A stretch of DNA of 64,000 bases from positions 33,369,725-33,433,724 of the forward strand of contig CAMTDV010000013.1 in assembly GCA_947069175.1 (NCBI GenBank). Direction: 5' to 3'. This DNA comes from Scalesia atractyloides (Eukaryota > Streptophyta > Magnoliopsida > Asterales > Asteraceae). Below are positions 47,073-59,728 of the stretch, one piece after another. A program made the translations under genes and the position numbers. Under the pieces are notes generated by a model, which worked only from the letters and a program-made list of their open reading frames with translations, ran no database searches and was not told the DNA's origin. Numbering within the stretch: the stretch's first letter is position 1; each line of letters begins with the position of its first letter.

Positions 47073-49456
47073 TGTCACACCCTGTCTTTCCACAGCTAAT
47101 CCAAACACCGGTGGGCCTGGATGGGGTATATCGTGACGTAAATTGATATGATCATAGTCAATTAATCACAGCACATCGGAAGTCTTGGATTTAAATTACT
47201 ATTACAAATCAAATGTTCGAAATTACAAAATAATATACAGGCTCGTAATAGAAAATCCACACACGGATCGTAAATTATACAAAAGAAAGAATATAAAACA
47301 GACTTTGGGCAGATCTAGGATTTGCAAGATCCTGTTATCACTACCGAGCACTTCCAGCGTATTTTCGTATTGTACCTGCAAGCTTAGTCTTTTGAAAATA
47401 CGTCAGCTTTTGCTGGTAAATACACCCAACTGACTCATTTTGAAAACATTTAAAAATATGTTTTAAGTGCGTATCAGCACAAAATCTTTTATAACTTGGT
47501 AAAATTGACGTTGCAACCTTGTTAACAGATTCACATGTTTGTCCATACATACAGGGCCCAGTGCGAAAACCGAGACATGATTAACTACACACCACTTATG
47601 AACTCACGAAGGAGTTATCCCCAACGTTGTGGGTAGTTGCATTTGATCGTCTATCAGGTGTATGCCTACACCCCGCGCTAAGGTCGTGGCCATTATCTAA
47701 TGTAATGAGCCGAGGATATCCAGGACACGGTAGTTAACCCCTGATGTTTAAGTTATCAAACAAAATTGATTAAAACAGAATATGCGGATTTACTAGCCAC
47801 AATCCGGCATTCAGTTGATCCCATTTCCGACCAAGCGGTAATAATTTGTCGTAACGCAAGCCCGTATAGGGGAAATAAGTCGAGAGTATTTACCTGAGCT
47901 AGTCTTCGTTTAAACGCAAGATTTATTAACTCACCCGTACATAAAAGCACTAAGTGCAAATAGCATTTACCGGAATGTCTCTATTCTGGATTATGGCATA
48001 ACCTAACCAATTAAATACTAACAGTCTTTCTTAACGCTAGATTAAACGATGATCGGATAGATTGTAGTTTAATCCCAACAAGTACTTTGACTTGTGTAAT
48101 ATGGAGAAACTATAAACATTCTGATTTTGAGACTTAAATGACAAGGTTAGACCCGTTTCAGTTAATTTTCGTAAACTAGTTACATATGCTTAACCTCACA
48201 CATATCAGCGATATCGGATAACCAGATAAGTCATGGACAAGTTCTATATGCCATTACACTTTAAATAAGTTGTAATATCAGTAGGATATCAACTTTTATG
48301 CCCGTTACGGTTTTAAAGTGAAACTATGCCTCATAAGGGCGTTTGGGTAATTTCATACCTTATAAAAGGAACTTGAATATAATTTAATGTTATAACCATA
48401 AGTATTCTGGAAAAATAACTTATTTATGATATAATATCAGTAGGATGTCAATTATATGTGTAATTTGTCTTTTATGACAAACTATGCACCGAAGGGGCAT
48501 TTTGGTCATTTTACACATAGTTTATAAATTGTTTGGGATTCTGAGTTTATATCTTGTACCTACTGTAAAAATATTCAAAATAAGTTTTAAAATCAGTAGG
48601 TAACAAGTCTTGGTTGGTAAATATGGTTTAAAACCATACTATGCGCCGAAACGACGCTCGTGTCGTAAAATGACTAATGAAAACTAGTGTAAAGTCAGAT
48701 TAACATGTCTTAGATATGTTATTTAATATAACATATCAGTAGGTAAAAGATTAACTTTGAAAAGATGTGATTAAAACCATTTTATAAGCCACAAGGGCTT
48801 TATCGTTACTTATCGACATAATACAAGGACTTGTTCATAAACTCAGTTTATAATCTGTTTTGACATTCCAAATAATCCTACTTTTAATATTACATCAGAC
48901 ATAGGCCTCTCGCACCCTGCGAGGCACAGGCCTTGCCTCTCGCGCCCCGCAAATGCCCCATGGCTAGTTTCAAAGTTTGACACTTTTAGCCCCTTGACTT
49001 ATAAAACCTTCTAAAACCCCTTTTTAGCATATTTAGCCCTCCGTAACCAATACTTGGCATACTCAGGGGTATGCCCAGACATTGTCGAGCTCTCGGTTCG
49101 TTAAAAGGTCACTCAGAGGTATAAATTAACACTTAACCCCTCCATTATCCAATTTTCACATATTTACGGATTTAATCCCTCTCGTCCAACAAATGGGACA
49201 TATGAGAGTTAGGACTTTGTAAAGGATCACTCAGAGGCCCACTATAAGCATGTTGACTCCGATGTCATTCAAAGGCTAGGCATGTTGACATATCAGTCAC
49301 TCAGAGGCTTAGGTTTATGCATGTTGACATCAGACAGTCACTCAGAGGTCAGTTTGAGCATGTTGAAACCTTTAGTTCCTATTAGTCTTAATAGACTAAA
49401 ATAAAAATACAACACGTGTCACTATACTATTGGACACGATTTTACGAGGTGTTACA
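47073..49456 (-). mobile_element. 3' LTR of Gypsy-B (internally deleted)
   Basis: It starts TGTCACACCCTG and ends GGTGTTACA. It is 961 bases shorter than the partner LTR. A deletion at 48895-48903 removes sequence matching about 58267-59157 of the partner, including the TATA region, and a smaller one near 48028 removes about 44 bases. Confidence 0.95.
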
Positions 49457-49482
49457 TCCTCACCCGCTTAAAAGAAATCTCG
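49457..49482 (-). promoter_or_regulatory. Polypurine tract of Gypsy-B
   Basis: The reverse strand reads ttcttttaagcgggtgagga next to the LTR. One G in the run is C compared with Gypsy-A. Confidence 0.75.
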
Positions 49483-49499
49483 TTTTCGAGAATTTATTC

Positions 49500-52400
49500 A
49501 AAAAGATGGGGTACTTTTGTCGCATAGTGGACTAAACCTCCCATGTATACTCGGGACCTCTAAAGGCGTCCCACTTAACCTTTACTATAGGTATTAATTT
49601 CCTTCGGAGCTTCTTAACCTGTCGATCCTCGATAGAAATTGGTTTCTTAACAAACTTCAGGTTTTCATCTATTTGCACATCTTTGTATGACATTGCTAGC
49701 GACTTATCGACTAGACGTTTCTTAAGGTTAGATATGTTGTTTACATCGTGAATTCCACTATGCTCCCCTGGTAGCTTAAGCTTATAAGCTACAGTGCCGA
49801 TACATTCGATTATCTCGAATGGTCCTATATATCTTAGGCTTAGCTGGACCTTCTTTCCGAATCTCATTACACCTTTCCAATGTGATACTTTCAGCATGAC
49901 TTTGTCCCCTACTTGGAACTTAAGTGGTTTACGCCTCTTGTCAGTATAGCTCTTCTGCCTATCGCGAGCAGCCTTGAGACGATCACGGATTTGCACAATC
50001 TTGTCCGTGCTCTCCAGGACAATTTCAGGTCCTGATAGTTGGGCTTCCCTAACTTCTGCCTAACACACGGGCGTTCGGCACTTTCTCCCATACAAGGCCT
50101 CATAAGGAGCAGCCTTGATGATCGTACGATAGCTATTATTGTAGGAGAATTCTATTAGGGGTAAGTGGTCATCCCAACTTCCACCTAAATCAATCACACA
50201 TGCTCAAAGCATGTCTTCCAAAGTTTGAATAGTACGCTCACTTTGTCCTTTCGTCTGCGGATGGTAAGCGGTACTAAAGTTTAATTTTGTGCCTAAAGAT
50301 TTTTGGAAACTTTTCCAGAAATGAGAGGTATATCTAGTATCTCTATAAGATACAATAGATACCGGCACACCATGTAGGGATACAATCTTGTCAACATACA
50401 ATTTTGCTAATTTGTCTGAATCATACGTTTCCTTAATTGGCAAGAAATGTGCTGACTTAGTCAGCCTATCTACAACGACCCAAATTGTGTCATTACCACG
50501 TTTGGTCTTTGGTAACTTGGTAATCAAGTCCATGGTTACCATCTCCCATTTCCATGTGGGAATTTCAAGTTGTTATAAAAGTCCTGGTGACTTCTGATGT
50601 TCGGTCTTAACTTGCGAACACGTCCCACACTTAGCTACATAAGTGGCTATGGATTTCTTCAAATCCATTCACCAATAATTCTTCTGTAGATCTGATACAT
50701 CTTGTCACCTCCTGGGTGAACTGAGTATCTCGAGTTATGCGCTTCCTGTAGGATTAGATCACTAAGTCCTCCTAAGATTGGAACCCAGATTCTTCCATTA
50801 AATCTACGGATTCCATCCTTTCCAAGCGCTAACTGATCAACATTTCCTCCTAACCCCTCATTAGGAATATTAGCCTCTAATAGGGCTTGCTTTTGCGCAT
50901 CTAATAGCTTCTCACTCAAGCTATTTCTGAGCTCAATGCTCTTGGCATTAATCCTAATAGGTTTAACTCTTTCTTTGCGACTCAAGGCGTCAGCAACGAC
51001 ATTTGCCTTGCCGGGATGGTAGCGAATTTCGCAATCATAATCGTTAAGTGTTTCCATCCAACGGCGTTGTCGCATGTTCAATTCCTTCTGATTGAACAGA
51101 TGCTGGAGACTTTTATGGTCAGTGTATATAATACACTTTGTGCCGTATAAGTAATGTCTCCACAACTTTAGTGCAAATACAACGGCACCCAATTCCAAAT
51201 CATCGGTGTAATTTCTTTCGTGCACCTTTAACTATCGTGATGCATAAGCAATCACCTTGCCTTTTTGCATTAGAACACAGCCCATACCTGTGTGCGAAGC
51301 ATCACAATAAACTACAAAATCCTCAATACCCTCAGGTAGAGATAACACAGGAGCTTTTCTTAACTTGTGTTTTAGAATCTCAAAGGATTCTTGTTGTTTC
51401 GGGCCCCAAACAAACTTGACATTCTTACGAGTCAAAGTAGTTAAAGGGGTGGCTATCCTCGAAAAGTTCCCAATGAACCTCCTGTAATAACCAGCCAATC
51501 CTAGGAAACTACGATTTTTCGATGGTGTTTTGGGTACTTCCCAATTCATTATAGCTTCTATTTTAGCGGGATCTACTTGGATACCATGCTCACTTACAAC
51601 ATGTCCAAGAAATTGGACTTCTCTAAGCCAAAATTCAATTTAGAGAATTTAGCATAGAGCTTCTCCTGCCTTAGCAATTCTAGAATGCACCGAAGGTGTT
51701 TCTCGTGATCAACTTAATTACGAGAATAGATAAGTATATCGTCTATGAAGACAATGACAAACTTATCCAAATACGGTTTGCAGACCCTATTCATGAGATC
51801 CATGAATGCTGCAGGTGCATTTGTGAGCCCAAAAGGCATCACTAGAAATTCAAAATGACCATATCGGGTCCTGAAGGCAGTTTTAGGAACATCCTCGTTC
51901 TTAACCTTCAGCTGATGATATCATGTTCTTAAATCGATCTTAGAGAAATAACTAGCCCCTTGAAGTTAGTCAAATAAGTCGTCGATCCTGGGCAAAGGAT
52001 ATTGGTTTTTAATCGTTATCTTGTTCAACTCTCGGTAATCAGTGCACATCCGCATTGAACCGTCTTTCTTTTTAACAAAAAGAATAGGAGCTCCCCAAGG
52101 TGAGGAACTAGGTTGTATGAAACCTTTCTCTAAAAGTTCATCTAATTGAACTCTTAACTCCTTCATTTCCATCGGTGCTAGGCGATATGGGGCTCTGGCT
52201 ACTGGTGCTGATCTGGGCAGGATATCAATTCTAAACTCTACTTGCCTATCTAGAGGCATTCCTGGTAATTCTTCGGGGAAAACATCGGAATATTCTGAGA
52301 TAACCGGAAGGTCTTCTATATTTGGTTTAGGCTCATTGATAGTTACTTGTGCCAGGTAAATGACACAACCTTTCCCCAAACACTTGGATGCTTTAAATAA

Positions 52401-52830
52401 TGACAGCTTGTCGGCAATCCATAGTGTGAATCTCCAGGGATGTGATCATTTCACCAGATGGGTTTTAATTTTGATAAGTTTCTTATCGCAGGCAATACGG
52501 GCTTGGTTATGGGATAATCAATCCATGCCTAAAACTACATCGAACTCTGCCAATTTCATTGGCAAAAGAGAGATGGGGATAGAATGATTCTTAATGGATA
52601 TAGAACATCCAACAAGAATGGAAGATTCTGTCTCTAACGTTCCATCAGCGAGTTCTACTTCATAAGTTATATCTAGAGTTCTTATGGGCAAGTTTAATAT
52701 TTTACTAAACTTATGATCAACAAAAGATTTATCTGCACCCGAATCGAAAAGAACTCTAGCATATACATCATTGATGAGGAATGTACCTGTTATGACGTTA
52801 TTGTCATTAATGGCCTCCCTTGCATTCATC
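49500..52830 (-). pseudogene. Gypsy-B pol: protease, RT, RNase H, integrase, chromodomain
   Basis: Reverse strand. Protease: VLFDSGADKSFV, with DSG at 52737-52745. RT: from about 52300, with WGAPILFVKKKDGSMRMC and the catalytic box VFIDDILIYS near 51730-51760. RNase H: VVYCDASHTGMG, YTDHKSLQHL, VVADALSRKE. Integrase: MDLITKLPK, then SYRDTRYTS where Gypsy-A has SDRDTRYTS (codon at 50345-50347), then GQSERT. The catalytic second Asp is thus Tyr. The chromodomain region IPIVKVKWDAFRGPEYTWEV (near 49540) is closed by TAG. Stops and frameshifts lie near 51965, 51715, 51580, 51230, 50660 and 50200. Domain order and the chromodomain identify a Tekay-like chromovirus. Confidence 0.93.
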
Positions 52831-52899
52831 TGGAAGGCATGATCATTCCCTTTCTTAGCCTCTCCAGGCTTTGCATCATTACCTTTGGGGTTCTTGGGG

Positions 52900-54006
52900 C
52901 AGTTGAACTTAATTTACCCCTTTTAATTACAGTTGTAGCGGATGACATTCTTATGATCCTTGCACTCTAAGGTTTTATGCCCCCTTTTCTTACAGATACC
53001 ACAGGGTCTAGTTTGTGGATGAACACTACACTGTCCCCAATGCTTACGGTTGCAATTTACATGTCGGTGTTACACCCGACTTATCATGGTTCCTCCTGAA
53101 CCCAAATCTTCGCTTATTTTCTTATTAAATCTTTAGGAGTTATCATCCTCTCTCTTCCTTTTCCTGTTAGTCTCTGATTTGACTGACTTCTGCCTCACTA
53201 CATCTAGGGTGAGGGAGAGAGATAGGACAGCAGCAGACCTATAGGTACTAGGCTGAGCAACTTTTACCATGCCTTTTATCTTAGGCGCTAACCCATTTAT
53301 AAAACGCGCAATGCATTTGGTTTCAGGGGTGATTAAGTATGAAACTAACATAGACAGGGAATTGAAGTCAGAAACATACTTCTGACAGTCTAGGTTCTTC
53401 ACTGAAAGAGTCAGAAAGTTTGTCTCTAATTTCTCCACTTCATGAGGTGGACAGTAAGTCTCCTTGACTAAATCAACGAACTTAGGCCATCCTAAGTTGT
53501 ACAGGTGTACTTTACCTGTAGATTGGATCATGGCCTTCCACCAAATCAGGGCATCACCCTTGAAGGACTGTGATACATACTGGACCACATCCTTATCAGC
53601 ACAACCGCTGATATCTACAATCGTTTCCATCTCATCAAGCCGTTTCAAGGCTTCTACTGCTCCTTTTTCCCCATTAAAATCCCGGGGTTTACAGGAAACG
53701 AACTATTTGTATGTTCATCTGTCCTTTGAATGAACGAGACCTATCAGCAAATTCTAATTTCTTAGGTTCACTCTTCGCATTTGAAGAGTGAACTGAGCTT
53801 TCCTTATGAGCAGAGGATGGGGGAATCGATAATGGTCTGGAGTGACTAGCACTCAACTCCTTAAGTTTTTCTATGGCCTTTTCCATGGCCTTTCCCACAG
53901 CTGCATCTATGCGAGCTTGGAATTCATCATTGATAATGGCTATGTTTTCAGCCATGTTAGAGCTAATCTCTCGGTGGCTACTCTGTGCCTCGTTTGAGTT
54001 TACCAT
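52900..54006 (-). pseudogene. Gypsy-B gag with zinc knuckle
   Basis: ATG at 54006. The N-terminal helical part (FQARIDAAVGKAMEKAIEKL) is followed, after a frameshift near 53690, by the retrotransposon gag core: YVSQSFKGDALIWWKAM, FVDLVKETYCPP, FLTLSVKNLDCQKYVSDFNS and CIARFINGLAPKI. A basic tail is followed by a CCHC knuckle, CGICKKRGHKTLEC, near 52970-53010. Another frameshift or stop separates the core from the knuckle (53133). The product would form the particle capsid and bind the genomic RNA. Confidence 0.88.
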
Positions 54007-54284
54007 TTTGAAGCTTTGGTTCTAAACATCAAATAAAATTTCTCTTAGCCATGGTATAACAACCATATCAGCTTAAACATTGGATATAACAATCCATCGC
54101 CCATTTAAGCTAGTGTGAATAACATCACAACTCTTAGGCTTATCATATCTACAATTGGCCTAGGTCTTAATAGGACCATCAAAGGCAAATTACAATCTGG
54201 ACATGGTCAATATAGTGGATCGTAATGTCACAATCGTCATTGTCATAATTAACAATTTATATGTAGCTCATACGCTTGTCACTA

Positions 54285-54605
54285 ATGGACATAATAAGAT
54301 GGCACGTTGGCCTGTCACGTTGGACATATCATATGGCACGTTGGCTTGTCCTCAATGGACATCATACGGCACGTTGGCCTACATCACTAACAGATGTAAT
54401 TTATGGCACGTTGGCCTGTCCTCAATGGACATCATACGGCAGGTTGGCCTACATCACTAACAGATGTAATTTATTGCACGTTGGCCTACATCACTAACAG
54501 ATGTAATTTATGGCACGTTGGCATGTCCTCAATGGACATCATATGACACGTTGGCCTGTGGCACTTTGGCCTATGACACGTTGGCTTGTCAATTGTCATC
54601 ACATT
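54285..54605. repeat. Minisatellite in the Gypsy-B leader
   Basis: ggcacgttggcct recurs at least eight times, alternating with cctcaatggacatcata and acatcactaacagatgtaat, in a higher-order pattern of about 60-70 bases. Confidence 0.85.
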
Positions 54606-55039
54606 GGTCTTAGGACGTAGTCCTTTTACCTAGACGGCTAGTGTGGTTCCTCAAGTCACACTACCAGGATTATGAACATTCTTAATGTTAACATAAGAGT
54701 ACCTTAATGATTGATTAATGGTCCCGGTCATGTTGGACCTTCACGACCTTGGAGGCTTGAACCTAGTTCACCACCTATGGATAGAAGGATAGTTTCCCTT
54801 AATTATCCGGATAGAAGGCCTTTTATCCTTAACTATCATTTCTTGGCCAATGTGTGGTCTACGCCACTTGGCATAATCAAATCCATTAAGATCTTTTGGA
54901 ATTATATAGCAGAGCATAGATTTCGAATAAAATCGAGACACTCGCTTGAAGGGGATGAATACATATATATATCATTCCAAAAATACTTCATTAAATTCCA
55001 AATGGAAATTACAATACTAGAAACAAATAAAATAAATTG

Positions 55040-55142
55040 TCCGTGCAAGGACTAAAGAAATAAAAATGTCCATGCAGTGTACTAAAGAAATAAAAATGTC
55101 CACGCAGGGACTAAAGAAATAACAATGTCCTCGCAGGGACTT
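55040..55142. repeat. 30-bp tandem repeat in the Gypsy-B leader
   Basis: actaaagaaataaaaatgtc recurs at 55051, 55081 and, with ggact in front, 55110. It lies just downstream (element sense) of the proline-rich ORF. Confidence 0.85.
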
Positions 55143-55161
55143 ACTTACATTAGAATAGACT

Positions 55162-56209
55162 TCACTCGTCCTTCCTTCCCTTAACCAACTTGGAGAGTTT
55201 CTTGAAGAACTTGTTTGTCTTCTTCTCCGTTTTCTCCGCTTGTTGTTGCATTTCTTTCATTCGTTCTAAGGCCTCGTTAATGGCCTCAAGTGGCGGCGGA
55301 GGTTGTGGTTGTGGTTGTGGCATATTAGGATACTGGTATCCATAACTTGGATATCCAGTAGGTGGATAAGTAGGTGGGAAATGAGACGGGTAAAGTGCGT
55401 TATGCATGACCGCTTGCATGTAGGGGTCATGTGACAATGCTTGGTGATCAACAGTTGTAGATGGATTAAAATGATCATATCCAGACGTATCCGGATATGC
55501 TGGGATAGGGTTATTATAACCCGATGGTGGTGGTTGAACCACTGGTGGTGGTGTTGGTTCCACCACAGGTGAAGCATTGGAGGGTCCACCCATTTGTGGG
55601 TCCTCGTGAATAGTAGGGTAGGGTTTGGCAAAGGTGGTAGCGATCCCGACCGTTGGCCCGCACGTACCGACATGCGTGCTCCTCTTTTCCTCCTTGACGG
55701 TTCAGGTGGCGATTGGGGTTGTTCCACCGGTTCCATGTGCACATCTTCTTGCACGGGAGGTGGTTGGGAATGATGGGATGGAGTGTTAGCGAAAGTAAAT
55801 TGGTTCCAATATTGGTCCCACTCATTAGGACCTTTGTATGGCGATCCGGCGTAAGAGTTCGAATCACTTGAGATTTCAATAGGATGTGTGTGTGATCCCG
55901 ACGGCGACATTCTGGATCGGAGATCTCGTCCGTGGGATTGGGTTGCTCTAATTGGTTTTGGTCGGCTGGGGGTGTATTAAAGTATTGGTTGGGGTTAAAT
56001 TCATCATGATAAGAATGATGAGAGTGGTGGGAGTGGTGTGAATGGTACGAATGATAAGAGTTTTGAGTATGAGAGGGTGAATGTTGCGATAATGGTCATG
56101 AATCCCCCTAATCTTCATAGGGGTTCGGGTGATGTGGATGTGAAGGGATATGTCCTGAAGGTCCTCCCCTCATTAGTCCTTTTCCTCTTCCTCTTACCCT
56201 TGGTGGCAT
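55162..56209 (-). pseudogene. Proline-rich ORF between PBS and gag of Gypsy-B
   Basis: ATG at 56209 opens MPPRVRGRGKGLMRGGPSGH. Later frames give SHTHPIEISSDSNSYAGSPY, PNEWDQYWNQFTF, RRKRGARMSVRAGQRSGSLP and long Pro/Tyr-rich text (GYPSYGYQYPNMPQPQPQPP). It ends in a charged helix (ALERMKEMQQQAEKTEKKTN) and KGRKDE before the stop at 55162. A stop lies near 56100 and frameshifts near 55920 and 55600. It is basic at the start, low in complexity and about 350 codons long. No catalytic motif is visible. It is separate from the gag at 54006 by 1.1 kb of spacer. Function is unknown; an RNA-binding or accessory role is speculation. Confidence 0.75.
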
Positions 56210-56368
56210 TTTCCTGTTTTAATGATCAATTCAAAACCAATACTAATAACTTAATAATGAGATGAGTAAATCCTAGGTCAAAGCCTACACTCGGAAGTCT
56301 AAGGAATGTGCTTGTGTAAGTTTGAGATTAAACACAAGAAGGATAGTGTTCAATTCTGTCAAACATTG

Positions 56369-56380
56369 GCTCTGATACCA
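56369..56380 (-). promoter_or_regulatory. Primer-binding site of Gypsy-B
   Basis: The reverse strand reads TGGTATCAGAGC, complementary to the 3' end of initiator Met-tRNA, three bases inside the 5' LTR. Confidence 0.92.
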
Positions 56381-56383
56381 ACC

Positions 56384-59300
56384 TGTCACACCCCGCTTTC
56401 CACAACCAATCCAAACACCAGTGGGTCCGTGTGAGGAATATCGTGAGGTAAGTTGATATCAGCATAGTCAATTAAACACAGCACAGCGGAAGTCTTGGAT
56501 TTAAATTACTATTACAAACCAAATGTTTGAAATTACAAAATAATATACAGGCTCGTAAGAGAAGATCCACAGGCGGATCGTAAATTGTACAAAAGAAAGA
56601 ATATAAAACAGACTTTGGGCAGATCTAGGATTTGCAAGATCCTCTTATCACTACCGAGCACTTCCAGCCTATTTTCGTATTGTACCTGCAAGCTTAGTCT
56701 TTTGAAAATACGTCAGCTTTCGCTGGTAAATACACCCAACTGACTCATTTTGAAAACATTTAAAAATATGTTTTAAGTGCGTATCAGCACAAAATCTTTT
56801 ATAACTTGGTAAAATTGACGTTGCAACCTTGTTAACAGATTCACATGTTTGTCCATACATACAGGTCTAGTGCGAAAACCAAGACATGATTAACTACACA
56901 CCACTTATGAACTCACGAAGGAGTTATCCCCAACGTTGTGAGTAGTTGCATTTGATCGTCTATCGGGTGTATGCCTACACCCCGCGCTAAGGTCGTGGCC
57001 ATTATCTAATGTAATGAGCCGAGGATATCAAGGACACGGTAGTTAACCCCTGATGTTTAAGTTATCAAACAAAACTGATTAAAACAGAATATGCGAATTT
57101 ACTAGCCACAATCCATCATTCAGTTGATCCCATTTCCGACCAAGCGGTAATAATTTACCGTAACCCAAGCCCGTATTGGGGAAATAAGTCGAGAGTATTT
57201 ACCTAAGCTAGTCTTCGTTTAAACGCAAGATTTATTAATTTAGCCGCACACAAAAGAACTAAGTGCAAATAGCATTTACCGGAATGTCTCTAGTCTGGAT
57301 TATGGCATAAGCTAAACAATTAAATACTAACGGTCTTTCTTCAGTCATAGACTTAGACCAACAGCGTACATGATCAAAACATATAACGCTAGATTAAATG
57401 ATGATTGGATAGAATGTAGTTTAATCCCAACAAGTACTTTGACTTGTGTATTATGGACAAACTATAAACATTCTGGATTTTGAGAATTAAATGACAAGGT
57501 TAGACCCGTTTCGGTTAATTTTCATAAACTAGCTACATATGCTTAACCGTACGCATATCAGCGATATCGGGTAACCGGATATGTCATGGACAAATTCTAT
57601 ATGTCGTTACCCTTTAAATAAGTTGTAATATCAGTAGGATATCAACTTTTATGCCCGTTACGGTTTTAAAGTGAAACTATGCCTCATAAGGGCGTTTCGG
57701 TAATTTCATACCTTATAAAAGGAACTTGAATATAATTTAATGTTATAACCATAAGTATTCTGTAAAAATAACTTATTTATGATATTATATCAGTAGGATG
57801 TCAATTATATGTGTAATTTGTCTTTTGTGACCGAACTATGCACCGAATGGGCATTTTGGTCATTTTACACATAGTTTATAAATTATTTGAGATTCTGAGT
57901 TTATATCTTGTAGCTACTGTAATAATATTTAAAATAAGTTTTAAAATCAGTAGGTAACACGTCTTGGTTGGTAAATATGGTTTAAAACCATACTATGCGC
58001 CGAAACGACGCTTATGTCGTAAAATGATGATTTGTGTGATGTTTAATGAAAACTAGTGTAAAGTCAGATTAACATGCATTAGATATGTTATTTAATATAA
58101 CATATCAGTAGGTAAAATATTTACTTTGAAAAGATGTGATTAAAACCATTTTATAAGCTACAAGTGCCTTACCGTCATTTATCGACATAATACAAGGACT
58201 TGTTCATAACTTAGTTTATAATCTGTTTTGACATCCCAAATAATCCTACTTATAATATTACATCAGCAGAAAACTTATTTTTAAGTTCATTATCATTTAA
58301 ACCTCTTTTTATGCAAAAATGACATTTTAGTTAAAATGGCATGATTACGGAACTTGTGCATAAACTCAGATTCTGATTATGATCATGTAATATAACCTCA
58401 GAGGGGTATGCTACATTATATTACAATCATAATGCAACTTTAGATCAGTAGCTAACTAATCTATATCGGGTCAGAATCAAAAATCCAAGTAGAAGTCAAA
58501 CTTCACGACTTTCGGTTGCGAACCGACCCTAGAACTGAAATTGACGAGCCGAACATGTTTTTACATGTTCTAATAATCATTACCAACTTATTTAAGTGTC
58601 AAAACAGGTTTCATAACATATATAAGATCAAATTATAACATTTTTCAAAAATGGCCTGTTTAACTTTTTAATATAATAACTTTAACCCGTCAATTGGTCT
58701 AGCAAACGTGATCTTCAGGAGGTGCCCTTAATAGGGACTAACACCTACCTTATTACGATCACTTAGCCATGTTTGTTACAAACAATGGCTGGACCATAAT
58801 GGTCTTAACCGAAATTCAAGGCGTTTTCCATAAAACGCTTGACTTTTGGCTATAAAAGCCTTTAAACGAAAATGCAAGAGGAAGGAACACTTATAAGTGG
58901 TTCCTAGGATGCTCCTTTCAGTTAGGAACTTTCAGAGGAGGGAGATAGAGTTGTGAATGAGAAAGGTGCAAGTTCAAATGGTGAACCTTGGCACCTATTT
59001 ATAGTTGGAGAGCTTGAAGGAGGTGATGCCAGGTGTTAAGGGGTGTAAGAGGGAGCTTATAAGTGTCCTAAAACGTGGCACGGCTGTTTGGGAATCCATA
59101 GTTTCGAATACATTGGTTTTTGGCAACATGTGTGGAGGCCAAGCAAAAATTCTGCAGACACAGGCCTCTCGTGCCCTGCGAGAGGCACAAGCCTTGCCTC
59201 TCGCACCCCGCGAGCGCCCCATGGCCAGTTTCAAAGTTTAACACTTTTAGCCCCTTGACTTATGAAACCTTCAAAAACACCTTTTTAGCATATTAAGCCC

Positions 59301-59728
59301 TCCGTAACCAATCCTTGGCATACCCAGGAGTATGCCCGGACATTGTCGAGCTCTTGGTTCGTTAAAAGGTCACTCAGAGGTATAAATTAACATGTTGACA
59401 CTTCTAACCCCTCCATTATCCAACTTTCTCATATTTACGGATTTAATCCCTCTCGTCCAACAAATGGGACATATGGGAGTTAAGACTTCGTAAAGGATCA
59501 CTCAGAGGCCCACTATAAGCATGTTGACTCCGATGTCATTCAGAGGCTAGGCATGTTGACATATCAGTCACTCAGAGGCTTACGTTTATGCATGTTGACA
59601 TCAGACAGTCATTCAGAGGCTCAGTTTGAGCATGTTGACACCTTTAGTCCCTATTAGTCTTAATAGACTATAATAAAAATACAACACGTGTCACTATACC
59701 ATTGGACACGATTTTACGAGGTGTTACA
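56384..59728 (-). mobile_element. 5' LTR of Gypsy-B (about 3.35 kb)
   Basis: The plus-strand ends are TGTCACACCCCG and GGTGTTACA. The reverse-strand TATA box lies at about 58994-59006 (plus strand ctatttatag). Four to five cactcagaggc and gcatgttgac repeats lie at 59500-59640 near the U3 edge, as in Gypsy-A. Confidence 0.95.

Larger units (their letters stand above)
47073..59728 (-). mobile_element. Gypsy-B, complete Tekay-type chromovirus element
   Basis: 12,656 bases, flanked by GAAAC at 47068-47072 and 59729-59733. Read on the reverse strand: 5' LTR 59728-56384, PBS, proline-rich ORF, repeat-bearing spacer, gag with zinc knuckle, protease, RT, RNase H, integrase, chromodomain, PPT, 3' LTR 49456-47073. 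All genes carry stops or frameshifts, so the element is dead, and the two LTRs are visibly diverged. It is a sister of Gypsy-A. Confidence 0.95.

Noticed and set aside
55514..55910. Overlapping reverse-strand frames as separate proteins
   Set aside because: They are out-of-frame readings of the proline-rich Gypsy-B ORF, explained by its frameshifts.
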